Below the pieces are notes generated by a model. It was not told the origin of the DNA and made no database searches. It worked only from the letters and a program-made list of their open reading frames with translations. From assembly GCF_020360975.1 (NCBI RefSeq), contig NW_025408679.1, positions 1,426,001-1,490,000 of the forward strand: a stretch of 64,000 nucleotides of DNA. Reading direction: 5' to 3'. This DNA comes from Hirsutella rhossiliensis. Taxonomy: Eukaryota > Ascomycota > Sordariomycetes > Hypocreales > Ophiocordycipitaceae. Shown piece by piece: positions 32,768-42,578 of this stretch; position 1 is the stretch's first letter; each line of letters opens with the position of its first letter. Position numbers and translations under genes: made by a program.

Positions 32768-35700
32768 ATGTATAACCGCGACTCCAAGATCATGCGCAAG
32801 CTCCTCGGCAAGACGGCCGCCGATGCCTCGACCGGCGACCTCGCCGCCGTCGCCGCCGCCGCCTCGACCACGCCCGTCCCCGGCGCCTCCGCTGGCCCCG
32901 GCTCCGCCTACCGCCCCTCCAAGTCGCAAAACGCCGTCTACCCGGCCGGCGTGCCCATCTCGTGCTTCGACGTGGCCCCCGACAGACGCGCCGCCGTCCT
33001 GGCCGGCCCGCACATCCTCAAGACGGTCGTCCTCGACGCAAAGGGCTCCGCCGCCCGCTTCGGCCTCGGCGACGGCATCGACGTCCGCGCCGCCATCGCC
33101 TCGCGCCAGTCGGCCGGCCTGCGTGCCAGCGTCGTCGCCGACCAGCTCAACATCCGCGACGTCAAGTGGCACGGCCACTCGACCATCTTCACCGCCTGCG
33201 CCAGCGGCAACATCTTTGCCTACGACCTGGCCCGCCTCGGCGCCGGCGCCGCGGAGCCCCTCGAGTGCGTCCAGATGCACGAGGACTCGCGCCAGGTCAA
33301 CTCGCTCGACGTCAACCCCCATCTCAAGAGCTGGCTGCTGTCGGGCAGCCAGGACGGCACCGCCCGCGTCTTCGACACCTCGACCCCCCTGCAGAGCCGC
33401 GCCGGCCTGCTCACCTTCCGCCAGCGCTTCGCCCCGCTGCGCTGCATCGACGCCGTCCGCCAGGTCGCCTGGTCTCCCGGCGCCGGCCACGAGATGGCCT
33501 GCTGCACCGAGGCCGGCGTCGTCCTCAAGTGGGACGTCCGCCATCCCGCCCGCCCGCTCCTCCGCATAAACGCCCACGAAAAGGCCTGCTCCGCCATCGC
33601 CTGGCACCCAGACGGCATCCACCTCATGAGCGCCGGCTGGGACACCAAGCTGCACACCTGGGACCTCGGCAAGACGGCCGACAAGAGGCAGAAGCCAAAG
33701 TGGACCATCTCCACCCCGGCCCCCGTCTCCGCCATCGCCTGGCGTCCGGGCCTCTGGTCCGCCACCACCCAGACCCGCCGCGTCGCCCAGGTCGCCGTCG
33801 CCTACGACGAGACGACCAACCGCCGCTACGGCACCTCGGCCGTCCACGTCTGGGACCTGGCCCGCCCCACCATGCCCTACAAGGAGATTGAGCGCTTCGA
33901 CAGCTCCCCGACGGCCCTCCTGTGGCAGGACCAGGACCTGCTGTGGACCGTCGGCCAGGACGGCCTCTTCAACCAGTGCGACGTCGCCTTTGCCCCCAAG
34001 GCCCTCGACCGCCAGTCCACCTCGGCCATGGCCTTTTCTCCCCGCGGCGAGGCTCTCGTGTTCCTCGACGAGCGCCCCCAGTCCCACCGCCCACGGCCCT
34101 CGGTCACCCATGAGCCCCAGGTCAGCCATCGCCACACCTACGGCTCCAGCCCCGGCGCCCCCATGCTGAGCGTCAGCCGCAGCGACTCGGAGGAGGAGGT
34201 TATGAGCACCTTTCTCGGGCCCCGCCGTCGCGTCGTCGGCAACCGGCGGCCCGGCGGCCGCTCCGGCGCGCCCCTGAGCACGACGCCGCCGTCTGGGCCG
34301 GCCTTCCCAGATGACCCCAAGCAGACGCTCAACCTCGAGCAGTCGGTCGCCGTGACGGGTGTCTTCAAGCCCCAGCAGGCCATGGCCTCGGGCCGCATCC
34401 CCGCGGCAAAGTCGGTGCACGTCTACCAGTATCTCTCCAGCACCTACCTCGAGACGCTGGAGAGGGAGCTGCCATACGTGCAAGGAGGCGACTCGCTCGC
34501 CGAGCGCGTCGACGACATCATGGAGCAGTTTGCCCGCGCCGCCGAGAACGCCAATCAGTACCGACTCGCGCAGACGTGGAGAATCCTGGCCTATTCTATG
34601 GCTCTCCTCCTGAACCGCCGCGCGCAGTACCACCTCGAGCTCAGAGTGGGACAGTTTCAAAAGATGCACTCCGACGACGCCAAGGGTAGCGCAAGGCTCA
34701 AGGCTCCTGAGGCCGGCGGAAACAGCCACAGCAACGGCGAAGACACCCCCCGCCGGCCCTCGGTCCAACGGGGCAGCGTCGACGGCCGGATGCCTTCCCG
34801 CTCGCTGCTGGCCGAGGAAATCGAAAGCACGTCGAACGTGCCGACCCCCGTTGCCAGACCGGCCGACGCTGGGCTGCCAGACACGAGTGGCGGGAACGAT
34901 GACGGCGCGTACCAGTACGGCCGACGGCTCACGCCCATTGTCGAGCCGGAGAGCCTGCACCTGGGGCCCGCCGCCCATGGATCATACCAAGAAGAGGGCA
35001 TCAGCCCCCGGCACCGTCTCGACCCGGACCCCGTGTCAGGGGCGAGCAACGAGAGCAGCGACCCATCCCAGCTGTCGAGCACCGAGGGATACGACTTTTA
35101 CGACACCGATGTGCTGGCGAAAGCCATCGACGTCCCCTTGCCGAAGAAGAGGAGTATGGAGTGGGGGTCCCAGGACCAGACGCGTCGAGGACAAGACCCG
35201 AGGCAAGACTCGGGCGAGAGCTTCGGAAACATGTTTTCAGTGTCGGACGGCACCAAACGCTCCGCGGCGAGGAGCTCGTCGAGCGGCGGCGCCTTTGCCC
35301 GGCCCAGCATCATGGCAAGGCAGGCATCGGACACGGACAGGTCGAGCGCCGCGTCCAGCGTCGAGTACGACAGCCGGATCCGCGGCGAGGCCGTGGGCGA
35401 GCAAGAAGCACCCACCGCATCGCGGACCTACACGGCGCCCAGCAGGAACGGCGGGCACCAGGCGGCGGGCGCCAACACGCCCGAAGAAGTCTTTATGATT
35501 TCACAGACAACGGCCGACACGTATCCCTCCCAGCCACTCTCATCTGACGCCGACGCGTCCCCTGCCGACACGGAGTCACCAACCGCAGGCAACGCTGTTC
35601 CCGGCATGGAAGTCACCCACGTCTCCAGTCCGCCGCCCGCCAAGCCAACGCCGGCGACGTCGACGTTGCCGAGACACGACCCGCGGCCTCACATCGTCGA

Positions 35701-37081
35701 GAGCGACTACCTCCCCTGGGATGACGACCCGCCGTACCCGCACCCACTGCAGCCGGACCGGGGCAAAGCGGTGCCGCCGCCGCCGCTGGACCCCATCGCC
35801 CTGGTGACGCGGGCGCTGGCCTTTGAGACGCAGCGGTCGGCGCTCAACGCCTCGGCCATGGTGCTCCTGCTTCGGCCGCTGGTGCCCCCATCGGCCGTCG
35901 ACGAGGCCCAGGCCAGCGCCGTCGTGCAGCAGCAGCACGCGCGCCTGACGCGCATGGGCCTTTTTGTCGAGGCCGCGCTGCTGCGCAACCTGTGCGTCGG
36001 CGGCTGGCCCGCGGGGCTGCCCGACTGGGGCGCCGGCAGCGGCGGCGGCGGTGGTCCCTACGCGGCCATCTTTTCACCGGCGCAGCAAGGCGTCAAGGTC
36101 GGTCTCGTGTGTCCCGACTGCCGCAAGCCACGCGAGGTGAACCCGGCGGCCGGTGCCGAGGCCGTGTGGACGTGCGAGCGCTGCCGGTGTGTCATGGCGC
36201 CGTGTGCCGTGTGCGGCCACCGCGAGCTCGAACGACCGGCGCAGGTCCCCGACGAGATTGTCGCCGCCGGTGCCGATGGCGCCGACAACGGCGCCGCGTG
36301 GCTGTCCGAGTGGTGGTGCTGCCCCTGGTGCGCCCACGGCGGCCACGCCTCGTGCCTGCAGACGTGGCACGCCGCCGTCACGGCGTCACCCGACAAGGCA
36401 GCAGCAGCAGCAGCAGCTTCTTCATCGCCCGCGGCCAAGTTCAGCGACGGCTGCTGTCCTCTCGATGGGTGCGGCCACGCCTGCCTGCCGGGCAAGTACC
36501 GCGGCGAGACCATGACGGCCCGCGCCGACGAGCACGCCCGCGCCGCCCTCGAGGCCGCGCGCGTCCGCGACGACCCGCTCCGCTCGCTGCCCGGGCCCGC
36601 TCCCGCTCCCGCCCCTGCGTCGGCCTCGGCGCAGACGCCGCCCCCGCCGCCTCCCACGCTTCTTCCTGCGCCTCTGTCTCTCCACCCGCCCGGCCCCGCC
36701 GCCGCTTCGTCTTCTTCGTCACACGCTCCGCTGCCCCCGTCTCCTCTCTCCCCGCTGTCCGTTCGCCACCCGCCGCCACAGCCTCATCATCAGCACCAGC
36801 AGCGCGCATCCGCCGCCGCCGCCGCCCACGTACACGGCCCTGGCAGGCGCGCCAGCCCGCACGCCCGCGCGGCCAGCGTCCGCGGCGATGCGCACGACGT
36901 GGTGCCCCAGAGCAAGGCCGTCGGCGCCGCGCGCGAGTCCCTGCTCTCTCGCGGCCCTGGCAGTGTGAGCGAGAGCGGCGGCGGCATCCTCGGCTCAAGC
37001 CCCTCGTGCCGGCCCGCCAGCGCGCCGCTCGATCGCGAGAGGCGCAAGAGCGTCAAGTTTGCGAGGCCCGAGGGGGGTTGA
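32768..37081 (+). CDS. RTC1: SEA complex subunit Rtc1/Sea2 (WDR24 homologue)
   Basis: Uninterrupted frame of 1437 aa. Residues about 60-430 form WD40 repeats (LLSGSQDGTARVFD, IAWHPDGIHLMSAGWDTKLH, SAVHVWDLARP). About residues 545-625 contain the helical block VHVYQYLSSTYLETLE...LAERVDDIMEQFARAAEN typical of Sea2/WDR24. The C-terminus (about 1115-1245) carries paired Cys motifs ending in a RING-like fold: CPDCRKP, CERCRCVMAPCAVCG, WWCCPWCAHGGHASCLQTWH, GCGHACLPGKY. The protein belongs to the SEACAT/GATOR2 part of the complex that controls TORC1 at the vacuole in response to amino acids. Linkers are long, acidic and Ser/Pro-rich. The start at 32768 has Kozak context ACCATGT. It is longer than yeast and human relatives, mainly in the linkers. 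Confidence 0.85.
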   Translation: MYNRDSKIMRKLLGKTAADASTGDLAAVAAAASTTPVPGASAGPGSAYRPSKSQNAVYPAGVPISCFDVAPDRRAAVLAGPHILKTVVLDAKGSAARFGLGDGIDVRAAIASRQSAGLRASVVADQLNIRDVKWHGHSTIFTACASGNIFAYDLARLGAGAAEPLECVQMHEDSRQVNSLDVNPHLKSWLLSGSQDGTARVFDTSTPLQSRAGLLTFRQRFAPLRCIDAVRQVAWSPGAGHEMACCTEAGVVLKWDVRHPARPLLRINAHEKACSAIAWHPDGIHLMSAGWDTKLHTWDLGKTADKRQKPKWTISTPAPVSAIAWRPGLWSATTQTRRVAQVAVAYDETTNRRYGTSAVHVWDLARPTMPYKEIERFDSSPTALLWQDQDLLWTVGQDGLFNQCDVAFAPKALDRQSTSAMAFSPRGEALVFLDERPQSHRPRPSVTHEPQVSHRHTYGSSPGAPMLSVSRSDSEEEVMSTFLGPRRRVVGNRRPGGRSGAPLSTTPPSGPAFPDDPKQTLNLEQSVAVTGVFKPQQAMASGRIPAAKSVHVYQYLSSTYLETLERELPYVQGGDSLAERVDDIMEQFARAAENANQYRLAQTWRILAYSMALLLNRRAQYHLELRVGQFQKMHSDDAKGSARLKAPEAGGNSHSNGEDTPRRPSVQRGSVDGRMPSRSLLAEEIESTSNVPTPVARPADAGLPDTSGGNDDGAYQYGRRLTPIVEPESLHLGPAAHGSYQEEGISPRHRLDPDPVSGASNESSDPSQLSSTEGYDFYDTDVLAKAIDVPLPKKRSMEWGSQDQTRRGQDPRQDSGESFGNMFSVSDGTKRSAARSSSSGGAFARPSIMARQASDTDRSSAASSVEYDSRIRGEAVGEQEAPTASRTYTAPSRNGGHQAAGANTPEEVFMISQTTADTYPSQPLSSDADASPADTESPTAGNAVPGMEVTHVSSPPPAKPTPATSTLPRHDPRPHIVESDYLPWDDDPPYPHPLQPDRGKAVPPPPLDPIALVTRALAFETQRSALNASAMVLLLRPLVPPSAVDEAQASAVVQQQHARLTRMGLFVEAALLRNLCVGGWPAGLPDWGAGSGGGGGPYAAIFSPAQQGVKVGLVCPDCRKPREVNPAAGAEAVWTCERCRCVMAPCAVCGHRELERPAQVPDEIVAAGADGADNGAAWLSEWWCCPWCAHGGHASCLQTWHAAVTASPDKAAAAAAASSSPAAKFSDGCCPLDGCGHACLPGKYRGETMTARADEHARAALEAARVRDDPLRSLPGPAPAPAPASASAQTPPPPPPTLLPAPLSLHPPGPAAASSSSSHAPLPPSPLSPLSVRHPPPQPHHQHQQRASAAAAAHVHGPGRRASPHARAASVRGDAHDVVPQSKAVGAARESLLSRGPGSVSESGGGILGSSPSCRPASAPLDRERRKSVKFARPEGG

Positions 37082-37691
37082 GCGCGGGCTCGTCCGCTGC
37101 CCTTGTCGATCCCGTCTACTCCCCATGTCTTCCTGGGTATGTTGGGAGTCTAATTTACTCGACGTGCCCCGGTCGTGCCCGGTCGTTTACGGCACGAAGA
37201 GGGACCGACCACACGGTGCATGTCGGGGGCGCCCAAGTTCGATCCGCCCCTTTCTTACACCACACCTAGTACACTACTTTTTACGCAAACTCTTCTTCAC
37301 TTTCTTTCATCTTGGAGGTAGCATATGGCAGCACGGCGTCTTTTCAGGTACGGGGCGCGGAAAAGCATCTGCAGCGAGTGCGCGGCCGTCGAGTCGATAC
37401 GTGGTATTCGATACAAACGCCCAACGAAGGGGGCTGGCGCTTGCTACTTCGTGCTGAGAGCTGCGGAGGACAATGGCACGTTATTTGCTGGGCTCCAGTC
37501 CTGCGCCGGGTATCTCGGTCGAAAGGGGGTTGGGGGTAAAGGAAGAAAGGAGAAACAGGGTCAGGGACAAAAAAAAAGATAAATCTCTCACATCGCTCGC
37601 ATTGTCCACGCAGACCACTCCTCGTATACAGCTCGTACAACACACACCCACACACACACATATATACAGAGAGAAGAGGGCACCCTTCTCC
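37082..37691. other. Convergent intergenic region
   Basis: Between the 3' ends of RTC1 (+) and the Vps38/Atg14-like gene (-). A CACA microsatellite lies at about 37640-37660. No gene was seen. Confidence 0.5.
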
Positions 37692-39578
37692 CTACCCCGC
37701 CACATTCTCGCGCAGCCCCTTTGTCCGCAGGGTAAACTTGGCCTCGCCGCTGCCAAACGGCAAGTCGGCGTCGCCCACGTCACCCCAGCCGCTCTGCTTG
37801 GACAGCCCGTTCCAGGCTCCGCCGCCGCCGCCGCCGTCCACGCTCCCAGCAGGCGGGGGGGTGCCCGCCGCGCTGCTGCTGCTCTCGGCGTCGACGGGCG
37901 GGGTGACGGGCATGCGCCCGCGCAGCTTGCCGGCCCAGAGGCCGCGGACGCCGCCCTTTTTGCGCTCGGGCACGTCGTGGGTTCCCGCGCTGCAGACGTA
38001 GAGGAGGTACTTGAGGTTGGGGAGCGAGTGACGGATGTCGACGACGCGGAGCCCCTGCGACGAGCAGAGAGCCTCGATGTCTTTGTTGAGCAGGAACCAG
38101 CCGTACTCGAAGCGCCACTGGCCCGTCGTCGAGCCCCCGCGCGGCAGGTACAGCGGGAACTCGCGCCGCGGCGTCGGCCTGTCCGGCAGATGGGAGATGT
38201 CGTCGCGCGCCAGCGAGCGCGACCCAAAGGCGTGGAGCGGGTAGGGCAGCGGCGACGACAGGTAGAGCTGGAGGTGGCGCGTGAGCAGCGTCACCAGGCC
38301 CAGGGCGGCCGAGAGGGCGTCCTCGTCCATCGTCTTGGCCGTCGCGGCGTCGTAGGTCGAGTTGGGCAGGGGCAGGTTGCAGATGCGAAAGGAGAGGGGC
38401 GGCGCATCGGGCACCGGCGTGATGGGGAAGATTTCGGACAGCTCCGAGCAGATGCGCCGGCGCTGCCCGTGGATCTGCTGCTCCGTCTGCTCGAGCAGTT
38501 GCGCCGAGGCCTCGAGCTTCTCCCGGTTGCTGGCAATGTCCGCCTCCACCTTGGCCTGCGCCTCTCTGCCCGCGAGGATGGCCGCTCGCCGGCTGCTGAG
38601 CGAGGCGCGCAGCTCGTTCCGCTGTTCCTCGGCCAGCCGGTTGGCGCGCCGTTGCCTCGCAAGGTACTTTTCGGCCCGGGCAACCTCTTCCTGAGCCGCC
38701 TCGGTGGCGCTGGGCGGGGAGTGCTCGAGTATCGAGTTTATCTGCGCCATCAAATTTTCTTGCGTCTCGAGTGCATCTTGTATGGAGCTCTCGAGGTTGG
38801 CCAGCTTCATCAGCGAGTTGTACGACGAGGTGGCGGCCGGCGGGGCCTGCTTGGGGTCGGCAGCCCTGGTAGGAAAGTCGAGGGAATAGAGGCCATCCTC
38901 GAGGTGGAAGATGAGGGCATTGGGCGGGAATCGCCGGTCTAGGAGCGTGCCGATGAAGTTGAGCTGGCGCAGGTCGACAAATTCGTCGAGGACAAAGACC
39001 CAGGCGCTCTGATTGGGGCGCCTTGACCAGACGCGGACTGTGACGGAGCAGGATCTGGAGACGCGAGGGCCCTGAGTGGCAAGGTCGAAGAATTGGAAGT
39101 TGAAGTTCTGTCTCGAAGGGTTAGAGACGGGACAAGGGCGCAATCTCGAGATTGCACGTACAGCCGACCTCTGACGCATCTCGCTCACGTAGACAGGCTC
39201 AGGGTCGCGGCCGACGTGGAGCGACAAGAAGACATGGCCTAGGGAGCCATTGACCAAGGCCTCGAGCTTCTTCTGGCGCGAGGCCGGGCTCGCATGCGCC
39301 AGGTTCAAGCTGATCTTGCGGGTCTGGGGCGGGCGCCAGCGCTTGTCGGAGCGCAAGCTCTCGAGGCGCAGGCTGTCGGTGGAGCGCGACGGCTGCAGCG
39401 ATCCCGACCTGCGCAGTGTTCCAAGCGCGCTGGGGCTCGGGGGCAGAGCGGCGTCGTCGGCGGTGCAGCGGTTGGCAGGCGCAAAGCAAAGGTTGCGCAG
39501 GGAGAGGCCCTTGAGATGGCGCAGCTTGCGGTTCTGGGGGAGGAGACGCGGTCGGCGGGGCTCGGAGAGGGCGGACAT
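37692..39578 (-). CDS. UVRAG/Vps38-Atg14 family protein (PI3K complex)
   Basis: Two exons, 39162-39578 and 37692-39107, give 610 aa. The frame is open across the 54-nt intron, but GTACGT, a CTAAC branch site and ACAG show it is spliced. N-terminal residues 1-130 resemble the BARA-partner entry region (NLCFAPANRC, KKLEALVNGSLGHVFLSLHV). A C2-like part follows (FNFQFFDLATQGPRVSRSCS and WVFVLDEFVDLRQLNFIGT). A coiled coil of about 120 residues (IQDALETQENLMAQINSILE onward) and a C-terminal domain with FPLYLPRGG, FEYGWFLLNKDIEALCSSQG and LPNLKYLLYVC complete it. These match the UVRAG/Vps38 and Atg14 family, subunits of Vps34 PI3-kinase complexes at endosomes or autophagosomes. Vps38 is more likely because of the C2-like part, but I cannot exclude Atg14. 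Confidence 0.7.
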   Translation of the reverse strand: MSALSEPRRPRLLPQNRKLRHLKGLSLRNLCFAPANRCTADDAALPPSPSALGTLRRSGSLQPSRSTDSLRLESLRSDKRWRPPQTRKISLNLAHASPASRQKKLEALVNGSLGHVFLSLHVGRDPEPVYVSEMRQRSAVRAISRLRPCPVSNPSRQNFNFQFFDLATQGPRVSRSCSVTVRVWSRRPNQSAWVFVLDEFVDLRQLNFIGTLLDRRFPPNALIFHLEDGLYSLDFPTRAADPKQAPPAATSSYNSLMKLANLESSIQDALETQENLMAQINSILEHSPPSATEAAQEEVARAEKYLARQRRANRLAEEQRNELRASLSSRRAAILAGREAQAKVEADIASNREKLEASAQLLEQTEQQIHGQRRRICSELSEIFPITPVPDAPPLSFRICNLPLPNSTYDAATAKTMDEDALSAALGLVTLLTRHLQLYLSSPLPYPLHAFGSRSLARDDISHLPDRPTPRREFPLYLPRGGSTTGQWRFEYGWFLLNKDIEALCSSQGLRVVDIRHSLPNLKYLLYVCSAGTHDVPERKKGGVRGLWAGKLRGRMPVTPPVDAESSSSAAGTPPPAGSVDGGGGGGAWNGLSKQSGWGDVGDADLPFGSGEAKFTLRTKGLRENVAG

Positions 39579-39930
39579 GGCGACGCGGGCATGCTGCTGG
39601 GCCGATGTCGGCGATGACAGTGGTTATCTCGGCGAGGGTGTCCTCGTCGGTCGTGGCATGTCAGAGAATGACGATGATGGCGCGAGGTGGCGGATGGAGC
39701 GGCGGCGGAGGGAGGAGAGTCGGACACAGGCAGCGACGGCGAGGAGAAGGAGCAAGAGTTGCGCAGTATGAATCTACACGAAGAGAAGCAGAAGGCGATA
39801 TTGGTGAAGATGGCTCGTTATTATGGAGTGCTATTAATGAAGAAAGGCGCCGTCGAGGTTGGAGGGGAGCTCGGGCGAGGCCTGGGGTATCGATATACGC
39901 ATACAGCGATAACTGCATAAATCCCGTTAC
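39579..39930. other. Intergenic between two minus-strand genes
   Basis: Promoter and leader of the Vps38/Atg14-like gene, next to the 3' end of the Nudix gene. The short + strand frames are not supported by any domain. Confidence 0.5.
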
Positions 39931-40814
39931 TCAGTACCGAAGCCAAAGCTTGTAGTTTCCCTCGACGTCGGTGTTGACGGCCTCGAGCAAATACTGATCG
40001 CAGAAGCCTTGGCCGTGGCGGTCCTTGAAGTTGGAAAAAACAAGGTCGGTTGCAAACGGCACCGCCATCTTCTGCCTGCCCTGGCCTTCGGAGCCGCGGA
40101 CGACTACGACGGCGTCGAGGCGGCGGTTGGCGTCGACGGCCGCGTCAACAATGGTCACGTCGCGTCTCGCAGGGAGCGTCAAGGTGGCACGCAGACCATC
40201 CAGCTTCCAGCCGCCCCGAGCGGCATGATCCCATTTGATGGTGATGACGGGCCGGTCTGCCACGCTGTCTGGAGGGAGCCTGACGCTGAGGCCCCTGCTC
40301 TCGGTCAGGTTGTGCGAGTGCTCGAGGAGACGAGAGAGCGGGAGGAACAGGGGGAGGCTCTGCAGTTCATCGACGCTCCTCCAAACCCACCCGACGCGCT
40401 TTTCGGGCTCGTTGGCCTTTGCGGGCGTCAGCAACTCGGTCTTGGGGGGGCTCTGGTGGCCGGCTCACCTCGGACACAGCCCTGACGTATTGGATGGTGC
40501 AGTAGACAAAGAAGGTCAAGTACTCCTCGCTTTCCTGCGTCAAGAGGCCATAGGTGGTGTCGACGACCCAGAGAGCTTCCACGTCGACGCCCGTCTCCTC
40601 CTTGGTCGCTCGGACGGCAGCGGCGAGCAGGCCCTCGCCCGCGCCCACGTATCCGCCGGGCAGCTGCCACGAGCCTGAGGGATCTTCAGGAACCGCTGTC
40701 TCTGCACTGCGTGTGTGCTTGCTCACCTGCTCCATAGCCGCCGACACGTTGGCCGACAAGAAACTCGCCCCTGGTGCTGCGGATGATGACGGAGACGCCG
40801 ATGCGAGCTGCCAT
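39931..40814 (-). CDS. Nudix hydrolase with C-terminal extension
   Basis: Three exons, 40727-40814, 40469-40674 and 39931-40416, give 259 aa. Both introns are 52 nt (GTGAGC donors; the second has a CTGAC branch site). Residues 1-120 form a Nudix fold: RIGVSVIIRSTRGEFLVGQR, then GSWQLPGGYVGAGE and the Nudix box at 37-59. The box reads G-x5-E-x7-R-A-x2-E-E-x-G-V, so the first Glu of the REUXEE core is Ala52. The other catalytic Glu (55, 56) are present. EKRVGWVWRSVDEL and LPLFLPLSRLLEHS close the domain. About 105 further residues with beta-like pattern (GLSVRLPPDSVADRPVITIK to the end) are not part of the Nudix fold and I do not recognise them. Nudix enzymes hydrolyse nucleoside diphosphates linked to other groups; the substrate is unknown. 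Confidence 0.82.
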
Positions 40815-42578
40815 TCTTCACTTGCTTTGCGTTGCTTTCCTCTTTCCCTTCTCGGTCTTGTTGCACGAGAAAACCGGACTCGGCAATGTTTGCAGGGCGA
40901 ATCGGGAGGGACGGATGCCGATGGTACTCAAGGGTTCATGTCGAAAGCATCAACCGCTCCAAGTAGAACGCTGGTGCGGTATATATACTGACGGTTGAGA
41001 TTCCCAGCGGACAATGGTGGTGCCTTGAAACACGGTTGAAGCTCTGCAGTGACTCGGTATTATCCCGACGACAGGACAGGAGGCAGAGGACGAGCGCTCT
41101 CTTCTGAATCATTTATTTGTCCTCGTCCGTCCATGCATCATCGCACAAGGCACAGCCAAACACCGCCGGAACTCTACCTCCTCACGACAGCACAAATGAT
41201 GAACAGCGAGTGCTCTCTTCTCGAAGCATCCATCAGTCTCGTACAAGCCAGGCTCTCTTCGGAATCTACCGTGAATCAGTATCCGCATGACAGCATAAGT
41301 GATAACGATGAGGACCCTCCTCGTCCATCATCCCTCCCGAGGCGGCCTTCCGCCGCGCACGCATCCGACATGGCCATGGCTACGTCGTCATTCACGGTCA
41401 GGGTTCTGGATCCGGTTGCCTGTGACGCTTGCTTTCGATGGTCTGTGTGTGTGTGTTGTATTTTTCGTCCAGCGGCCTTTAGGCCGCTCAGGTCCCCGAG
41501 ACGGGGCACAGGACGTGCTGAGCTAGACTATCTAGAATTCCTGCCACCGAAAGGCCACCCACCAGGGCCCCCGCGGCCAGTCCTCCCAGATGTCCATCCA
41601 GCATTTCAGGCTCTTTGGCGCTCCTTGTCGAAGCCTGTCTCCCGTCAGCGGGACTTCCAGGCGCGTGGCAATCGCCACAATGGTCAACCCTTGGTTTTTC
41701 CGGTCAGAATTCTCTCGCCCTTTGCTAAGGCTGCTGTCGCAGTCCATGCTCCAGTAACCAAGCGATGGAAATAGCGAGGAGCGGCGGCAGGAAAAACCTC
41801 AGAAGGAATCAGAGGCTGTCGCGCAGCTTGCCTTCAGGGAGAAAACCTCCGCGACCGGCCACCGTTGTTTAGAAGGGCGGACCTTCCAATACCCACAGCT
41901 CCTTGGTTCCGAAGAGAGCCATGAGGTCCGAGTGGACGTGTTGTCGAGACCGGCTTCGCAGAGGAATATGAACTCTCCTAAGGTCTTCCTCTGTGTTGTT
42001 AGGGTCACGATGGACCCCGCAGCTGAAGCGCGGTCGGGTCGCCTGCAAATCTGGCCCCAGCTAGCAAGCCGCTAACAGCCCTCCAGGGGACAGAATTTTT
42101 ACAGGGGAGAGTTGTGCTTTCGATGGTCTGCCAGAATATGCAGGCGCTGTAGGGTAGCCTGTCAGCATCGCAGACGCCAATAAACGGACGGGTATTAACT
42201 TACGGATAATACGAAGGAAGAGTCCAAGGCAACCGGAGGCGGGAATAGAGAGAAAGCGGCTGGAAAGGGAGAAAAGGAGATAGACCGGTAGGCTCGGAAA
42301 GAGATGAAGTAACCTAGCCTTCCACCCCTTTCTGTAGCAGAATCTTCGACAAGTCCGTCATTCATCCCCTCCTTCACAGTCGGCCTCCCCGGACCACAAC
42401 TACGGGTGCAGTTGTCGAACTCGATATTATCTGCCAAGGACAATCACGAATCCTACTGGTCAGCGGGCGGGGGCGCGTGCAAAACAAGCAGTAGAGGCTT
42501 GGTGCGGATAGAGACTCCTATCTATATAAATAGTAATAATCTTGGCTTTTAGGAGTCTCGCCGGTGTATACCAGCCAA
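40815..42578. other. 1.8-kb stretch without a convincing gene
   Basis: A 241-codon + frame at 41049-41774 and a short minus frame at 41532-41747 overlap each other. Neither has a domain or splice pattern that I can support. The minus frame (KCWMDIWEDWPRGPWWVAFRWQEF) has protein-like composition and might be the last exon of a decayed gene. Confidence 0.4.

Noticed and set aside
32363..34978. Minus-strand open frame of 871 codons over RTC1
   Set aside because: It is the complement of GC-rich WD40 coding sequence, has no domain of its own, and is Gly/Ala/Val repetitive.
37473..38942. Plus-strand open frame of 489 codons over the Vps38/Atg14-like gene
   Set aside because: Complement of coiled-coil coding sequence, with no recognisable motif.
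40441..40468. A 28-nt second intron in the Nudix gene
   Set aside because: It restores the frame but is too short for normal splicing; the 52-nt intron 40417-40468 has a branch site and the same frame.
41049..41774. Plus-strand 241-codon frame
   Set aside because: Contains a simple-repeat stretch, no domain, overlaps competing frames.
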